Shown: positions 45,388 through 56,871, counted from the first letter of the stretch. The stretch is DNA of 64,000 nucleotides from Miscanthus floridulus (GCF_019320115.1 NC_089598.1:85507844-85571843), one strand, 5' to 3'. Made by a program: numbers and translations. Notes: generated from the sequence alone by a model not told the origin.

Positions 45388-47867
45388 TGTAGGGCCGAGA
45401 TGTCGACTAGAGGGGGGGGGGGGGTGAATGGTCGTTTCTAAAACTTAATCGCGCCGGCTAACCAAAACAAGTGTGGAATTAAAACTATCGGTATAGCCAA
45501 GACTACACCCCTCTATCTATGTTCTCTAGCACCTTGCAAAGATCCTAATTAAGCAACAAAGGTGCTGGGCTAGCTAAGGCTCACCTAATCAATTCTAGAA
45601 GCAAGGTCACACAAACCTATGCCACTAGTACTTTAACCAACGGGGAGCTCCTACACATGCTAGTAAGTAAAAGCGCAAAGCCAACTAAGCTCACTAGCAA
45701 TGCTCAATAACAAGGCAACCAATGTCAAATTAGAGAGCGCAAATACTTAGCTACACAAACTAAGCAAAGTGACTAACAAGGTTACACAAACCAAATTAGT
45801 CACGTAAGGGAGCTACTTCTATGCTACACAAGCAACAAGGTAACTAGTGAGTTATACAAGCAAACTAATTACAAGAGCAACAACACAAGCACAATGTATA
45901 TGAAAGTAATTACAAGCTTATGTAACGAGGATGCAAACCCACGGAAAGAACAAGGTTGACACGGTGATTTTTCTTCCGAGGTTCACGTGCTTGTCAACAC
46001 GCTACGTCCTCGTTGTGTCGACCGCTCACTTGGTGGTTCGGCGGCTAATTGGCATCACCCGCCAAGCCCACAAGTCGGGCACCGCAAGAACCTACCCCAA
46101 AAGTGAGGGTAGCTCAATGACACGCTCAACTAGAGTTGCTCTTCGTGGCTCCCGCGAGGCGAGCACAATGTCCCTCACAAAGCTCTTCTCCGGAGCACCG
46201 CACAAGCTTCTTGCGGGCTTCGACGGAGACCACCACCGAGCCGTCTAGGAGGTGGCAACCTCCAAGAGTAATAAGCATCGCCAGTTTGCAACTCGATCAC
46301 CTAGTGCCACTTGATGCAACCTCACGATGCAATCGCACTAGAATCGCTCTCTCACACAATCGAATGATCACTATCAAGCATATGGAAGATGGAGGGCTCC
46401 CAAGCACTCACAAGCATGGACACAAAGTCCCCCAAGGTGCTCAGCACTAGCCATGGCCGAGACACCCTTCTATTTAGTCCCACGGGCAAAACTAGCTGTT
46501 ACCCCTTCATTGGGTGTTTTTCGAGTTGACCGGACGCTCCGGTCATATCGATCGGACGCAGGACCTCAGCGTCCGGTCAACGGATGCTCGCCACGTGTCG
46601 CCTCCGTTCAACCTCAGTCAATTGATCTCAACGGTCAAGTGATGACCGGACACAGCTGCTCAAAGTGACCGGATGCGGGACTCCAGCGTCTAGTCGTTTC
46701 CAGTAAGCTCCCAGAGCTGCTCAATTGCGACCGAATGCGTCCGGTCGGTCACGATCGGACGCAGCACCAGCGTTCGGTCCTTCTCCAACTTCTCTGCGTC
46801 GCCTACGTCACCGTACGTCAGCCTGGCCAGACACACCCTGCCAGCGTCCGGTCAATTTTAGCGCCAGCGTCCAGTCAAAGACCGATGCCTGCCCGCTCTC
46901 TGCTGCCACTGACCGGACGCAGAAACCCAGCGTACGGTCACCACGTGACCAGCGTCCGGTCCACTCTGTGAGACCCTGTATTTTCTGTATAGGGCACCGG
47001 TGGCACCGTCGGACTGTTTGCACTCTACAGGCAGACACTCCGTCGGTGGAGTTTCGAACCCTTGCATCTGTTCCTTCACCGAGTTGATCCACATCAACTC
47101 CAACTTCTTCTCTTTTGCAAATGTGCCAACACCACCAAGTGTATACCAATATGTGTATGTGTGTTAGCTTTTCACAAACATTTCTCAAAGGATTAGCCAC
47201 TCAACTTGACACGCCACTCGATCCTAGCGATGATGCAAAGTTAGATCACTCGAGTGGCACTAGATGACCGATATGCAAACAAGTTTGCCCCTCTTGATAG
47301 TACGGCCATCTATCTTAAACTCGGTCATCAACTTCTCTACACACCTATGACCAGTGAAATGAAATGCCCTAGGTTATACCTTTGCCTTGCGCATTCCATT
47401 CTATCTCCTCCATTGTTGATGCAACACATGCACCAACATGATCAACAATGATATGATCTACTTCATATCATTACGTGATCATATTGGTTCATCGATCTTG
47501 ACTTCACTTGCTTTTCACCGTTGCCTTCGTCCATCGGCGTCAAGTCTTGCTTAAGCTTCACCGCCACGCGGTCCATCGCTTCCAAGCCTCCAATTTGCCC
47601 TTCACGCTTGCAACCGGTCCATCAAGCCAAGTCATGTCTTGATCTTCTCCACCTTGATCATATGACTCAATGTCATGTCTCATATGCAATAAGCTCCGTC
47701 ATCATCACATATGTGAGCTTTGCAACATCTCTAAACCATTTTCACCTTCATGGCATATGTTGCTCACACACATGTACCTGTGGACTAATCATATGTGTAT
47801 CTCACATAAACACAATTAGTCCGTCTAGGTTGTCAATCAATTACCAAAACCACACAAGGACCTTTCA
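45388..47867 (-). repeat. SIRE-like solo LTR, 2480 bp, in Copia B
   Basis: Flanked by the duplication TAGGG (45383-45387 and 47868-47872). Outer ends are TGTAGGG and CCTTTCA. On the minus strand it starts TGAAAGGTCCTTGTGTGG and ends with a C-run then TCTAGTCGAC. The gross layout is like the SIRE LTR at 3194-4497, including many GACCGGACGC / GCGTCCGGTC motifs (46530-46980). No coding, primer site or polypurine tract, so a solo LTR left by recombination is the simplest reading. Confidence 0.75.
46525..46985. repeat. Cluster of GACCGGACGC inverted motifs
   Basis: At least ten near-copies of GACCGGACGC or its reverse complement GCGTCCGGTC in about 460 bp, often as facing pairs about 15-25 bp apart that could form 8-10-bp stems. 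Confidence 0.85.
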
Positions 47868-47966
47868 TAGGGTTAGGTTTAATGCGAATCAAATCAAATC
47901 GAATCACTTCCTTCTTGATTCTACCCTAAACCGAGATCTACGCCTAGAACCTGGCTCTGGTACCAT

Positions 47967-48375
47967 TGATAGACTTCTAGGATCATCTAGGCGTAGATCT
48001 AGTGGGTAAAGCATAACTTAATAAGAACTTGGTGATGTACCTTGCCGCATGCAGTGGCGGCCATGGCGCCACCGCGACGTGGCCACTGATGTTGGAGTAG
48101 AAGTAGCATCGTAGTGGGGCGCGGTCCAATAGCGACACCGATGGAGCTTTCCGTCGCTCACAACACTCCCCTCTTGATCGGACTAGGGTTAGACTCGGTG
48201 AGGAACTGACGGCAGCCGTAAACCTCGTACCTTGCGTCCCGGCCCCCACCTTCCTCTTTGTAGTGCTGCGCGACAGGGGCCCATCAGCCAGGAAAACGGC
48301 TGGACGCCCCCGACCAGGATGCGGATTAAAGGCCTAATTGGCCGTTGGGCCAATTTAGTGGAGATCAACCTAACA
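47967..48375 (-). repeat. 5' LTR of Copia B
   Basis: 409 bp. Next to it on the internal side, GGCTCTGGTACCA (47951-47963) is the inverted primer-binding site for initiator methionine tRNA. Confidence 0.9.
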
Positions 48376-48380
48376 ATGTC

Positions 48381-51300
48381 TCCTGAAGAAGAAGAAGCTT
48401 GAACTGCTTCCTGTTGCTGCCCCTGCTCGTCGAACAGGCAACGGTATGCCGACCGAACAGAGTACAGGCCATGTCTTTCCAATTCCCACGCCCAAGTATC
48501 ATCACCTATACCTCTCACCGGCAAGCTTAGGATAGCCTGAGCGTCAACATCAAGGAAGAGCTGTTTGATAAGCTCCGCATTCCGACTCCCACTCGGAGTC
48601 AAGAGGTCCGACACCAAGTCAACCTGCGGCTGAACTGGTGCTGTGATCGGCTTCCCGCTGAAATGGCCAGGTAGCCAACGGTCCTGCCAAATTCTCGTTG
48701 TACCATCGCCAATCCGACGCACAAGCCCTTTGGACAAAACTTCTCTGCTCGCCATTATAGCCCGCCAAGTATGGCTTGAATGTTTCTTTCGAGTGGCATG
48801 CAGAAACTCTGAATCATGATAGTATCTACCCTTCAACACGCGAGCACAGAGCGAGTCAGGGTTTTGGATCAATCTCCATCCTTGTTTACCCAGCATGGCC
48901 AAATTAAACAATCTCAAATCTCGAAAGCACATGCCACCAGCAACTTTGGGTTTAGTCAGAAGTTCCCAACGCCGCCAGTGTATGCGCCTGCTGTCTGCCG
49001 AGCTCCCCCACCAGTAGTTTGATATCACCGATTTCATTTTCCGGCAGGTGTCCTTCGGGATCAAGAAGCAGCTCATAGGATAGGTAGGCACAGCTTGCGC
49101 GACTGACTTAAGCAGCACCTCCCTGCCCGCACAGCTTGCTTCACGGCCGCTCCACATTCCAACTAGATTTCTTATCCTGGTTGGCATAAATTCAAAGGTG
49201 TCCTTTGTTGCACGCCCCAGGGCAGTTGGAAGGCCCAGATAATACTTCTCTGCCAAGGCTTCACTATCAATATGTAGAACTTCCCTCACCTCTTGCTTGC
49301 AAGCATCATCACAATTAGCACTGAAAAAGACCGCTGATTTGTCTCTGTTTACCAGCTGCCCCGACCCTCTGCTATATATATCCAGAATGTCTTGCAATGG
49401 TTGAGCACCTCTCTGGGAGGCTTCCGAGAAAACAATGCAGTCGTCTGCAAACAGAAGGTGTGAGACCCATGGAGCATGGATCCCAACTCTCACACCCCTG
49501 GACAGGTGCGCCGGTCCAACCGCCCTCAGCAGCATGATAGACCTTCAGAGCACAGTAAAAAGAGATATGGGGAGATAGGATCCCCTTGGCGAATCCCTCT
49601 TGACGGCTTGAACGGAGTTGACAATTTCCCATTCACCCGTACTGAGAATGCATACCGAGGTGACGCATCTCATGACAGTATGCACAAAACTCTCTGCAAA
49701 GCCCAATTTCAGCATCATATCTTGGAGGTAATTCCACTCTACTCGATCATAGGCCTTCACCATGTCGAGCTTGACTGCACATGCCCCCAATTTCCCCTTC
49801 TTTCGCTTGAGATAGTGAGTGCATTCATAGGCTACAAGTACATTGTCCGTGATTAGGCGGCCAGGCACAAACGCACTCTGCTCTGCAGAAATAACTTCGT
49901 CTAAAAACACTCGCAGCCTGTTGGCGAGCACCTTAGAACACAGCTTATAAATCACATTGCATAGAGAGATCGGTCGAAAGTTCTTGAGGTCCTGTGGATG
50001 TTTTATCTTTGGGATCAACACAAGCGTTGTCTGGTTGATAGCCTCTCCGGTAGCTGACCACCATTTAGGAAATTCAGAACTGCTCTAGTCACACTCGGAC
50101 CCACCGTCTCCCAATGTGTTTGATAGAAGCCGGCTGTAAACCCGTCAGGCCCCGGGGCCTTATGAGCACCCATCATAGATAGAGCCCGCTCCACCTCCTG
50201 TTCTGAGAACGGACTCTCCAACGATTCATTCATCGCCTCAGTCACACGCTGCGGCACATGTTCCAGTATCTCATCTGGCTCCAAGACCGGTTGGTCTGTG
50301 AACAGATCCCCGTAGAAATCCGCAGCCATGGACCCATGGTCTCCATCGCGGTCTGCCCAGTGACCAGATCACCATTGGCTGTCCTCAAGGCCGTAATGTG
50401 GTTGGTCTTGGCCCGCTCCTTCGCTTTCGCCTGGAAAATTTGGTGTTCCTGTCACCTTCTTTCAGCCAAGTCGTGCGCGCCCGCTGCTTCTCCATTATTT
50501 CCTCCCTTGGTAGAAGTTCAGAAATACGAGTCATTATTTGTCTTTTCCGCCTAGATGATCCAGAGTAAATGAAAAAACTCCTCTCATTCTTCAGCTCGCG
50601 GCGTAGCTTGCTCAACTCCAGCCTGACCGAGCCAAAAACCGAGTGATCCCACTCCTGAAAAGCCGATCGCATCCTTCCCAGCGAGTCTTGCAGTGCATCT
50701 AAATCTTGGACGTGGTTTGCAGCCCCCCAGGTATCTTTAACCAGCTGTAGGTAAGAAGGTTCCCTCCTCCACATGTTCTCATATTTGAAGCTCCTCTTTC
50801 TTCTACCTCTACCTCGCTTGGATCGGTTGCATTCAATCACTAAGCAACAATGGTCAGACTCTGTTGTTTGCTCGTGAGAAACCTTGATTTGCTTGAACAC
50901 ATCCGCGAAAGTTGCATTAGCGAAAACTCTGTCAAGTCTAACTTTGATGTTGTGGATTCCTTCTTGACGGTTATCCCAGGTGTACGGCAGCCCGGAGAAA
51001 CCCAAGTCAAAGAAACCACACACGGACACAGCATCACGGAAGCCATCCATCTGTCTTTCCGGCCGCTGCACCACCCCCATCCCCCCCCCCCCCCCCCCCC
51101 CCCCCCAAACTGCTCGTTAGCTTCTAGTATTTCGTTGAAGTCCCCGGCACAGAGCCAAGGAGCATTGCTTTGAACACTCAGAAACTGCATGAGTTCCCAA
51201 CTTCGATACCGGTTTTCTTTCCTGGCTTCACCATAAAAACCAGTAAAACGCCACTGATCCGCACCAGAGACTGGATCCACCACCATCACGTCTATATGAA

Positions 51301-51558
51301 GCTTGTCGTACGTCTGCAGCTTCACACAGACCTCATTGGTCCATAGTAGGGCGAGACCCCCAACCACGGCCATAGGTTCCAACCCCCACACCATTTGGGA
51401 AACCCAAGCTACTCCGCAGACCTTGCACATCTTTGGAGAAGCGTCGAGTCTCCGAGAGAAAAAACCACCACCGAGCGATGCAGCTGTACCAAGCTACGCA
51501 CTTCTTGAACTGCCTCGGGCCGCCCCAAGCCCCGGCAGTTCAAACTTAGTAGTTTCAT
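48381..51558 (-). pseudogene. LINE ORF2: endonuclease and reverse transcriptase, frameshifted
   Basis: Starts MKLLSLNCRGLGRPEAVQ at 51558, the canonical start of plant L1 ORF2 endonuclease. It continues with APWLCAGDFNEIL, LDRVFANATF and ESDHCCLVIECNR (AP-endonuclease motifs), a linker with HKAPGPDGF, then RT with [22 protein letters not shown] and [13 protein letters not shown] (49545-50329), and SHLLFADDCIVF with the catalytic FADD in a long open frame (48381-49535). The frame is broken at a 26-base C run (51081-51106), near 50340 and near 49550. ORF1 and ORF2 overlap by ATGA. Confidence 0.9.
51081..51106. repeat. 26-base C homopolymer in the LINE endonuclease
   Basis: Uninterrupted C run, with CCCCCAT just before it. 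On the coding strand it is poly-G and would encode polyglycine between GDFNEILEANEQF and the downstream endonuclease. Its length may be unstable biologically or inexact in assembly. Confidence 0.95.
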
Positions 51559-51829
51559 TGTGCCCGGCGGGGACGACTGCCGCCCGCAGCCGCCGTCGAC
51601 AGTGCATGTGTATGAGATTTCGATCTCTTTTCCTTCTTTGGCGATGCCTCCGAAGCAGTTGCTACTGTTAGGAAATTAGGCAATTTTATTATCAGTTTAA
51701 TCCAGAAAAATAACATCAGCGGGTTTGTGACGACATATATGTGTATGTGTATATTTCTTATGAACACTATAACATGCAGAGATGACATACTGGTGAATAC
51801 ATTAAAAACACAAAGTACAGAAATCACAG

Positions 51830-53236
51830 AGATTAGACTGTACCCAGCCACAAGGGATAATGTTCAGACCGGATTGGAACTCAGTGAAGACCGAAGACGG
51901 CAACCCCTTAGTGAAGATGTTAGCGTACTAGGAAGAAGTGGGAACATGCAACACCCGAACCGCGCTAGCCGCTACGCGTTCTTGGACAAAGTGTAGATCA
52001 ATCTTGATGTGTTTGGTGCGCTGATGCTGCACCGGGTTCGTCGAGAGATATACTGCACTGACATTGTCACAATAAACAACAGTGGCACGCTGGAGTGGAA
52101 TATGCAGCTCCTGAAGTAGCTGTCGTAACCAAGTCGTTTCGGCGACAGCGCGATACTCGGCTTCAGCACTGGAATGAGAAACAGTGGGTTGCCGCTTCGA
52201 TGACCAAGAGACAAGGTTATCACCAAGAAAGACCGCGTACCCAGAGGTGGAGCGGCGAGTGTCAGGACAACCGGCCCAATCCGCATCAGAATAGGCAACC
52301 AGAGTCGATGTGGTGATGCACCGAAGCTGTAAACCGTGATCTAATGTCCCATGCAGATAATGGAGAACACGCTTAATCAAGGCTTAGTGTGGCTCTCGCG
52401 GATGATGCATATGAAGGCACACCTGTTGGACAACATAAGAAATATCTGGGCTAGTGAAGGTGAGGTACTGTAATGCACTGGCTAGACCTCGATAATGAGT
52501 CGGATCAGCGACCGGGGATCCCTCCATGCCAGAGACCTTTGCTGATGTATCAACGGGTGTCGAACACGGTTTGCAGTGGCGCATGCCTGCACGCTCAAGA
52601 ATCTCCAGGATGTAGGAACGCTGTGAAAGAAAGAAACCATCATCGTGACGAGTGACGGTGAGGCCTAGAAAATAGTGCAGAGGACCAAGATCCTTCATAG
52701 CGAATTCCTGCTGGAGTGCTGCAATAACCTGGCGGAGAAGAGGTGCCGAGGAGGCTGTCAAAACAATATCATCAACATAGAGAAGCAAGTAGACTGTATC
52801 ACCGCCGTGTCGATAAATAAATAATGATGTGTCGGACTTGGCACTCACAAAACCCAAGGAGAGAATGTGAGAGGCAAAGTTACTGTACCAGGCACGGGGA
52901 GCTTGCTTCAGGCCATAGAGAGACTTCTTCAGGCGACAAACAAAATCCGAGCGGGAGGTGTCAACAAAACAAGCAGGCTGCACACAATAAACCGTCACAT
53001 CGAGGGTGCCATGCAAGAAAGCATTCTTGACATCAAGCTGATGAACAGGTCAATCATGAGAGAGAGCAACTGTGAGCACTGTGTGAATGGTAGCAGGCTT
53101 GACCACGGGACTGAAGGTCTCAGCAAAATTAACTCCAGGATGTTGAGTGAAACCTCGAAGAACAACGAGCCTTCTATCGCTCAAGAGAACCGTCAGCACG
53201 ATACTTATGGCGATAAACCCACTTGCCGGTCACAAT
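51830..53236 (-). pseudogene. Copia D reverse transcriptase and RNase H
   Basis: In order on the minus strand: TNIVTGKWVYRHKY (start of RT), QLDVKNAFLHGTL, KSLYGLKQAPRAWY, the catalytic LLLYVDDIVLTA, and ALQYLTFTSPDISYVV; then RNase H with YSDADWAGCPDTRRSTSGY, SSAEAEYRAVAETTWL and VYCDNVSAVYLS. It is followed by TKGLPSSVF after a stop. Damage is light: in-frame stops where Trp is expected (near 53185 and 53040) and a frame change near 53170. RT and RNase H core residues (YVDD, DAD, E, D) are all present. Confidence 0.88.
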
Positions 53237-53239
53237 ATT

Positions 53240-53370
53240 GGTCCCGTTCGGCTCACCCCATATTCGGCTTAGTTTTTTCAGCCGGAACAGTGTTTTTCTC
53301 TCACAACAATTCAGCCAGAACAGTGTTTTTCAGCCAGTTTCAGCCAAGATTCAGCAAGCCGAACGGGCTC
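53240..53370 (+). mobile_element. MITE inside Copia D pol
   Basis: 131 bp with inverted ends GGTCCCGTTCGGCT and, reversed, AGCCGAACGGGCTC. The interior has CGGAACAGTGTTTTTCTCTC. It lies between WELVPRP and NIVTGKWVY of the Copia D polyprotein, so it interrupts the integrase-RT linker. Two damaged relatives are at 4499-4577 and 11282-11370. Confidence 0.85.
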
Positions 53371-53431
53371 CTGGGACGAGGAACCAACTCCCATGTATTA
53401 TTGGCGATCACTCCTCAGTCATTGCCTCTCT

Positions 53432-54740
53432 CTAGTTCGGATCTGCCAGTGCACTGCGATAGGAACTGGGCACCGGAGATAAGGCAACAACATGAAGATT
53501 GAATGGAGTCTTCGGTTGGCGAAAGCCATGCTTCCCGCGCGTCATCATGCTGTGCTCGTTTGCCACTGGTGGAATAAGCACAACACTTGGTGGACGTGCA
53601 TTGACACCAGACGGAGGTGTGCTAGCCGCACTTGCATCATGCTGGGGCGGAGGCACATGGGGCGCACCAAGCCCAGGCGTGCTAGAGGATGCCACACCAG
53701 GCTGAGGCGGAGGCACATGCGGTGGTGCACCAGGCCCAGGCGCGTGGGGGACGTTGCTGGAGGACGCCACACCACGCGGAGGCACGTGGGCCGTGCTGGC
53801 CATGCCAGGCCCAAGCCCGTAGGCGACGGTGGCACTGGAGGACATGCTGCACCCCGAGGACGCCGCGTCCTGCTGCAGCAACCCGTCCACACCGCTGGCA
53901 GCAACCTGGGGCTGAACGCCAGCAGGGGCAGCGGTGTCGTGTGGGTCGTGCGAGACAGCATCCGGAGTAGTAGCAGGGGTACTTGAAACACGAGACAAGC
54001 CAATAGGAATAATAGGTGCAACATCAAACTCTGATAGAAAGTCAAAGTCGGATGAAGGCGGGGATGAGACCTCGGAGAAGGGAAAGGAGGTTTCATCAAA
54101 GGTTACGTGACGTGAGATGATGATCCTATTGATGGAGAGATTAAGACAGCGGTACCCCTTATGATCAGAGGGGTACCCAAGGAAAACGCAGGCGGCGGAG
54201 CGGGGAGCCAACTTATGATCAGCAGTTGCAGAGAGGTTTGGATAGCATAGACACTCAAAGACGCGAAGGTGGGTATAAGATGGCTGGGTTCCATGGAGTG
54301 CGACAAAAGGGGTGGCAAGAGCGAGGGTCTTGGTAGGGTGACGATTGAGGAGATAAGTGGCTGTGTGGAGTGCCTCGACCCAATAAGAGGCGGGCATGCT
54401 AGCCTGAAAAAGGAGAGAGCGAATAATATTATTGGTGGTGCGAATAATGTGCTCGGCTCTACCATTTTGGGGCGAAGTGTATGGGCAAGACAAACGGAGG
54501 GTGGCACCATGAGTAAGAAAGAACGTGCGGACGCTGGAGTTATCAAACTCACGACCATTGTCGCACTGAACGTTCTTGATGGAGACGCCGAACTGAATGG
54601 AAACATAAGAAAAAAATGAGTGAGAGTGGTGAATGTGGCAGACTTGAGGCGGAGAGGAAAAGTCCAAAGATAGTGCGAGCAATCATCAAGAATGACTAAA
54701 TAATATTTGTAACTTGAAACCCTAGCCATGGGGGAAGTCC
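53432..54740 (-). pseudogene. Copia D integrase and linker
   Basis: Encodes YKYYLVILDDCSHYLWTFPL in one frame (54603-54729), then after a frameshift VQCDNGREFDNSSVRTFF and SPQNGRAEHIIRTTNNIIRS, giving the D-D-E catalytic residues. A zinc-free C-terminal part follows with SAACVFLGYPSDHKGYRCL, then a Pro/Ala-rich spacer with repeated PHVPPPQ. The H2C2 zinc finger region upstream (about 54780-55000) is unreadable from several stops. Confidence 0.85.
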
Positions 54741-55049
54741 AAAGGTCACAATGTATTAAATCAAAATTATGAGCGGCTCATGAACTAGAAGTAGGAAAAG
54801 GGAGACGCACATAGCGACCTAACTGACAAGCATGACACAAATATTCGGACTCAGTTTTATTACATGAAATGGCAGAAGATGACACTAAACGGGAGAGGGC
54901 CTCGGAGCCGAGGTGACCAAGACGTCGATGCTAAAGGGTGGAGCAGGTGCCGGCGGCGAGGGTGAGGGGCCGAAAGGCCGATGGCAGGAGCGGGTAAAGC
55001 GGCCTAGAACTATTGCACCTGACGATCACGCTCTAGGTTTTGAGGTCCT

Positions 55050-55334
55050 TCACAGAGAAACCATATGAATCAAATTCAAGAGAGCAATTACAACGGAAAT
55101 AAGTTTTTTAATTAACTGGGGAGAAACAAGAACATTATTTAAGCAAAGGAAACCCGAAGGAGTAGGAAAATTAAGAGAGCCGGTGCTAGTGACGGGTAAG
55201 AGGGAGCCATCAACGACAATAATATTGGATGGAGTGGAAAATGAAGGAGGTTGAGAAACACAAAGATTACTGGAGTTTGATGTCATGTGAGTCTCAGCAC
55301 ATGTATCCATATACCATTCAGTCGACGGTGGTGG
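55050..55334 (-). pseudogene. Copia D protease, catalytic DTG changed to DTC
   Basis: Encodes WYMDTCAETHMTSN, aligned with the Copia aspartic protease active-site segment WYxDTGAxxHMT. The Gly codon GGT reads TGT (Cys), which should destroy activity. It is followed by NNVLVSPQLIKKLISV, the conserved downstream protease block. It is separated from gag by a single TAG. Confidence 0.85.
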
Positions 55335-56700
55335 CTATAGTGGCATTGTGTTGAAGGACGAGGCCAGGACGTTCGGGTCCCACCCCCACGAGAAGCCACC
55401 TGGATGGGTGAGCAAACCAGGTGAAACAGGAGGACCGGCAAAGCCTGGCGTAGGCACCTGATGTAGAGGCGGCAGCGACCCAGGGAGAGGAGCCAACGGA
55501 GGCGGTGGTCCAGGGAGTGGGGCGAGCTGTGGTGGCCCAGCTGGGAGGGGCGCCTGTCCGGTGAAGAACGCCGGTGGTGGCTGGGCGGAAGCGTGGGGAG
55601 GGGCACCAGGCGGACCAGCCCAGTACGCCTGGAAGGTGCCGTAGGCAGGCTGACATCCGGTCGGTGCTGTAGGGTGCCGCGGACCGGAAGGAGCCCACTG
55701 ACCAGGTGCGCTGGGAAACACCGGACCAGGGCCACCGGTCTTCTTGCCGCCGCCGCCGCCGCGCCGCGTCTGCTTCTTGCCGGAGGTCGCAGCAGCATTG
55801 TAGGTAGGTGGAGGATTGGCACGCGGGGCGGAGGCAGCCAGAGCCTGCGCCGGAGCTCCTTGCTTGGCCTTCATGGCGATCTCAGCGAGACGAAGGTCGG
55901 AGCGCACCTCAATGAACATCGGGAATGGCCGTTGGCGCTGGATCAACGTTGTCAGATGAGCAAAGCAGTCGTTGAGACCGCGAAGGACGTTGAGGACGAG
56001 GGTGCGGTCGTGGACGGGTTCACCAAGATCAGCAAGCTGATCGGCCATGGCCTTGAGACGGCGGCAGTAGTCGTCGATGGACAGGTCGCCCTGGACGAAC
56101 GTGCGGAACTCGGCGTCGAGAAGGAGTGCGCGGGTCTCCTTGTTCCCGATGAACTGCTGCTCCAATCCGAGCCAGACGACGCGAGCTGTGGGCGGACCAT
56201 CCTCGCGGTTCATCACCACCTCAAGGAGTTCAGGGGTGATCGTGCTATAGAGCCACGAGAGCACGGTGCAGTCCATGCGCTTCCACGAGACGTCAGCAGA
56301 GCGATCGTCGTCGAAAAGCACGTGGTTAGCGAGCGCATACCGCTTGAGAGTGTTGAGGAAGAGGCCATGCCAGCGGTTGGAGTGCGGCGACGTGAGGTCG
56401 AGGACGATGGGCACAAGAGCCTTGATGTTGACGATGGCTGCAGCTTGGGCATGAAGAGCAGCGGTGGCTGCTGCAACTTCGCCGGCGAGGACGAGGGTGC
56501 GGGCGTTAGCATCGCGCTGTTCGGCTTCCATGCGTGCGGCCTCTTGGCGCTCCGCTTCGAGACGCGCAGCCTCTAGGCGCGCGGCCTCTTGGCGAGCAGC
56601 CTCCTGGCGCTCCTCCGGGGTGAACGCAGCGACACGGCGCTCTAGCGCGAGGCGCGCGGCGTCGTCAGCTATGGGTGGCAGCGCAGCAGGTGGTTTTAGC
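55335..56700 (-). pseudogene. Copia D gag
   Basis: Capsid protein gene. An open frame of 398 codons from the Met at 56531, ending at a TAG (55335-55337). It has NRWHGLFLNTLKRYAL and WLGLEQQFIGNKETRALLL, the UBN2-type Copia gag core, then SIDDYCRRLKAMADQLADLG. The tail is Pro/Gly-rich with runs of LAPLPGPPPP. The frame stays open upstream of 56531 to about 56700 through repeated EAAR/EERQ units, so the true N-terminus is probably longer and coiled-coil. The usual CCHC knuckle is not evident. Confidence 0.85.
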
Positions 56701-56742
56701 GGAAGCGAAAGCGGAGGGTAGGATCGAACCTCTTTGATACCA

Positions 56743-56871
56743 TGATAGCGAGATAAATCTCAGTATATTGATCAATGAGTAGGCAATATACATACACATA
56801 TATAGATGAGCGTCCATATCATAGCCGGCTCATAGAAGCAAAGTCCGGCAAGATAGGAAAGGAGCTCAATC
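56743..56871 (-). repeat. 5' LTR of Copia D (inner part)
   Basis: Starts TGATAGCGAGATAAATCTC next to the inverted primer site and is cut at 56872 by Copia C. A CAATATACATACACATATA stretch may be its A/T-rich promoter part. Confidence 0.7.

Larger units (their letters stand above)
40670..48375 (-). mobile_element. Copia element B, complete with both LTRs
   Basis: 7706 bp on the minus strand, flanked by the duplication ATGTC (40665-40669 and 48376-48380). The 3' LTR is 40670-41046 and the 5' LTR 47967-48375; on the minus strand they begin TGTTAGG and end CTATCA. The internal region matches Copia A in order (leader, hairpin array, gag/pol remnants) at lower identity. A 2.48-kb SIRE-like LTR is inserted at 45388-47867 in the leader. 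Confidence 0.92.
48376..51667 (-). mobile_element. L1-type LINE, 5' part (end of ORF1 and most of ORF2)
   Basis: Carries the last about 37 codons of ORF1 (to 51555), the endonuclease and reverse transcriptase of ORF2, and the linker to the zf-RVT domain found at 39974-40669. Its 5' portion is displaced by Copia D, whose edge is at 51668. Confidence 0.9.
51668..56871 (-). mobile_element. Copia element D (Ale-like)
   Basis: Minus-strand Copia element with gag, protease, integrase, RT and RNase H in Copia order, inserted in the 5' part of the LINE. The inner boundary of the 5' LTR is 56743, next to an inverted primer site (CCTCTTTGATACCA). The outer part of that LTR is interrupted at 56872 by Copia C. 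The opposite edge, TGTTAGGAAATT at 51668, does not resemble the visible 5' LTR start, so the 3' LTR limits are uncertain. The Ale lineage is inferred from the compact structure. Confidence 0.82.

Noticed and set aside
45412..45424. 13-G run as a functional G-quadruplex
   Set aside because: A single homopolymer at the end of a SIRE-like LTR; no four-run G4 pattern, and length is likely variable.
55593..56576. Long plus-strand open frame of 327 codons
   Set aside because: It is the antisense shadow of the Copia D gag gene; the minus frame has the gag core motifs.
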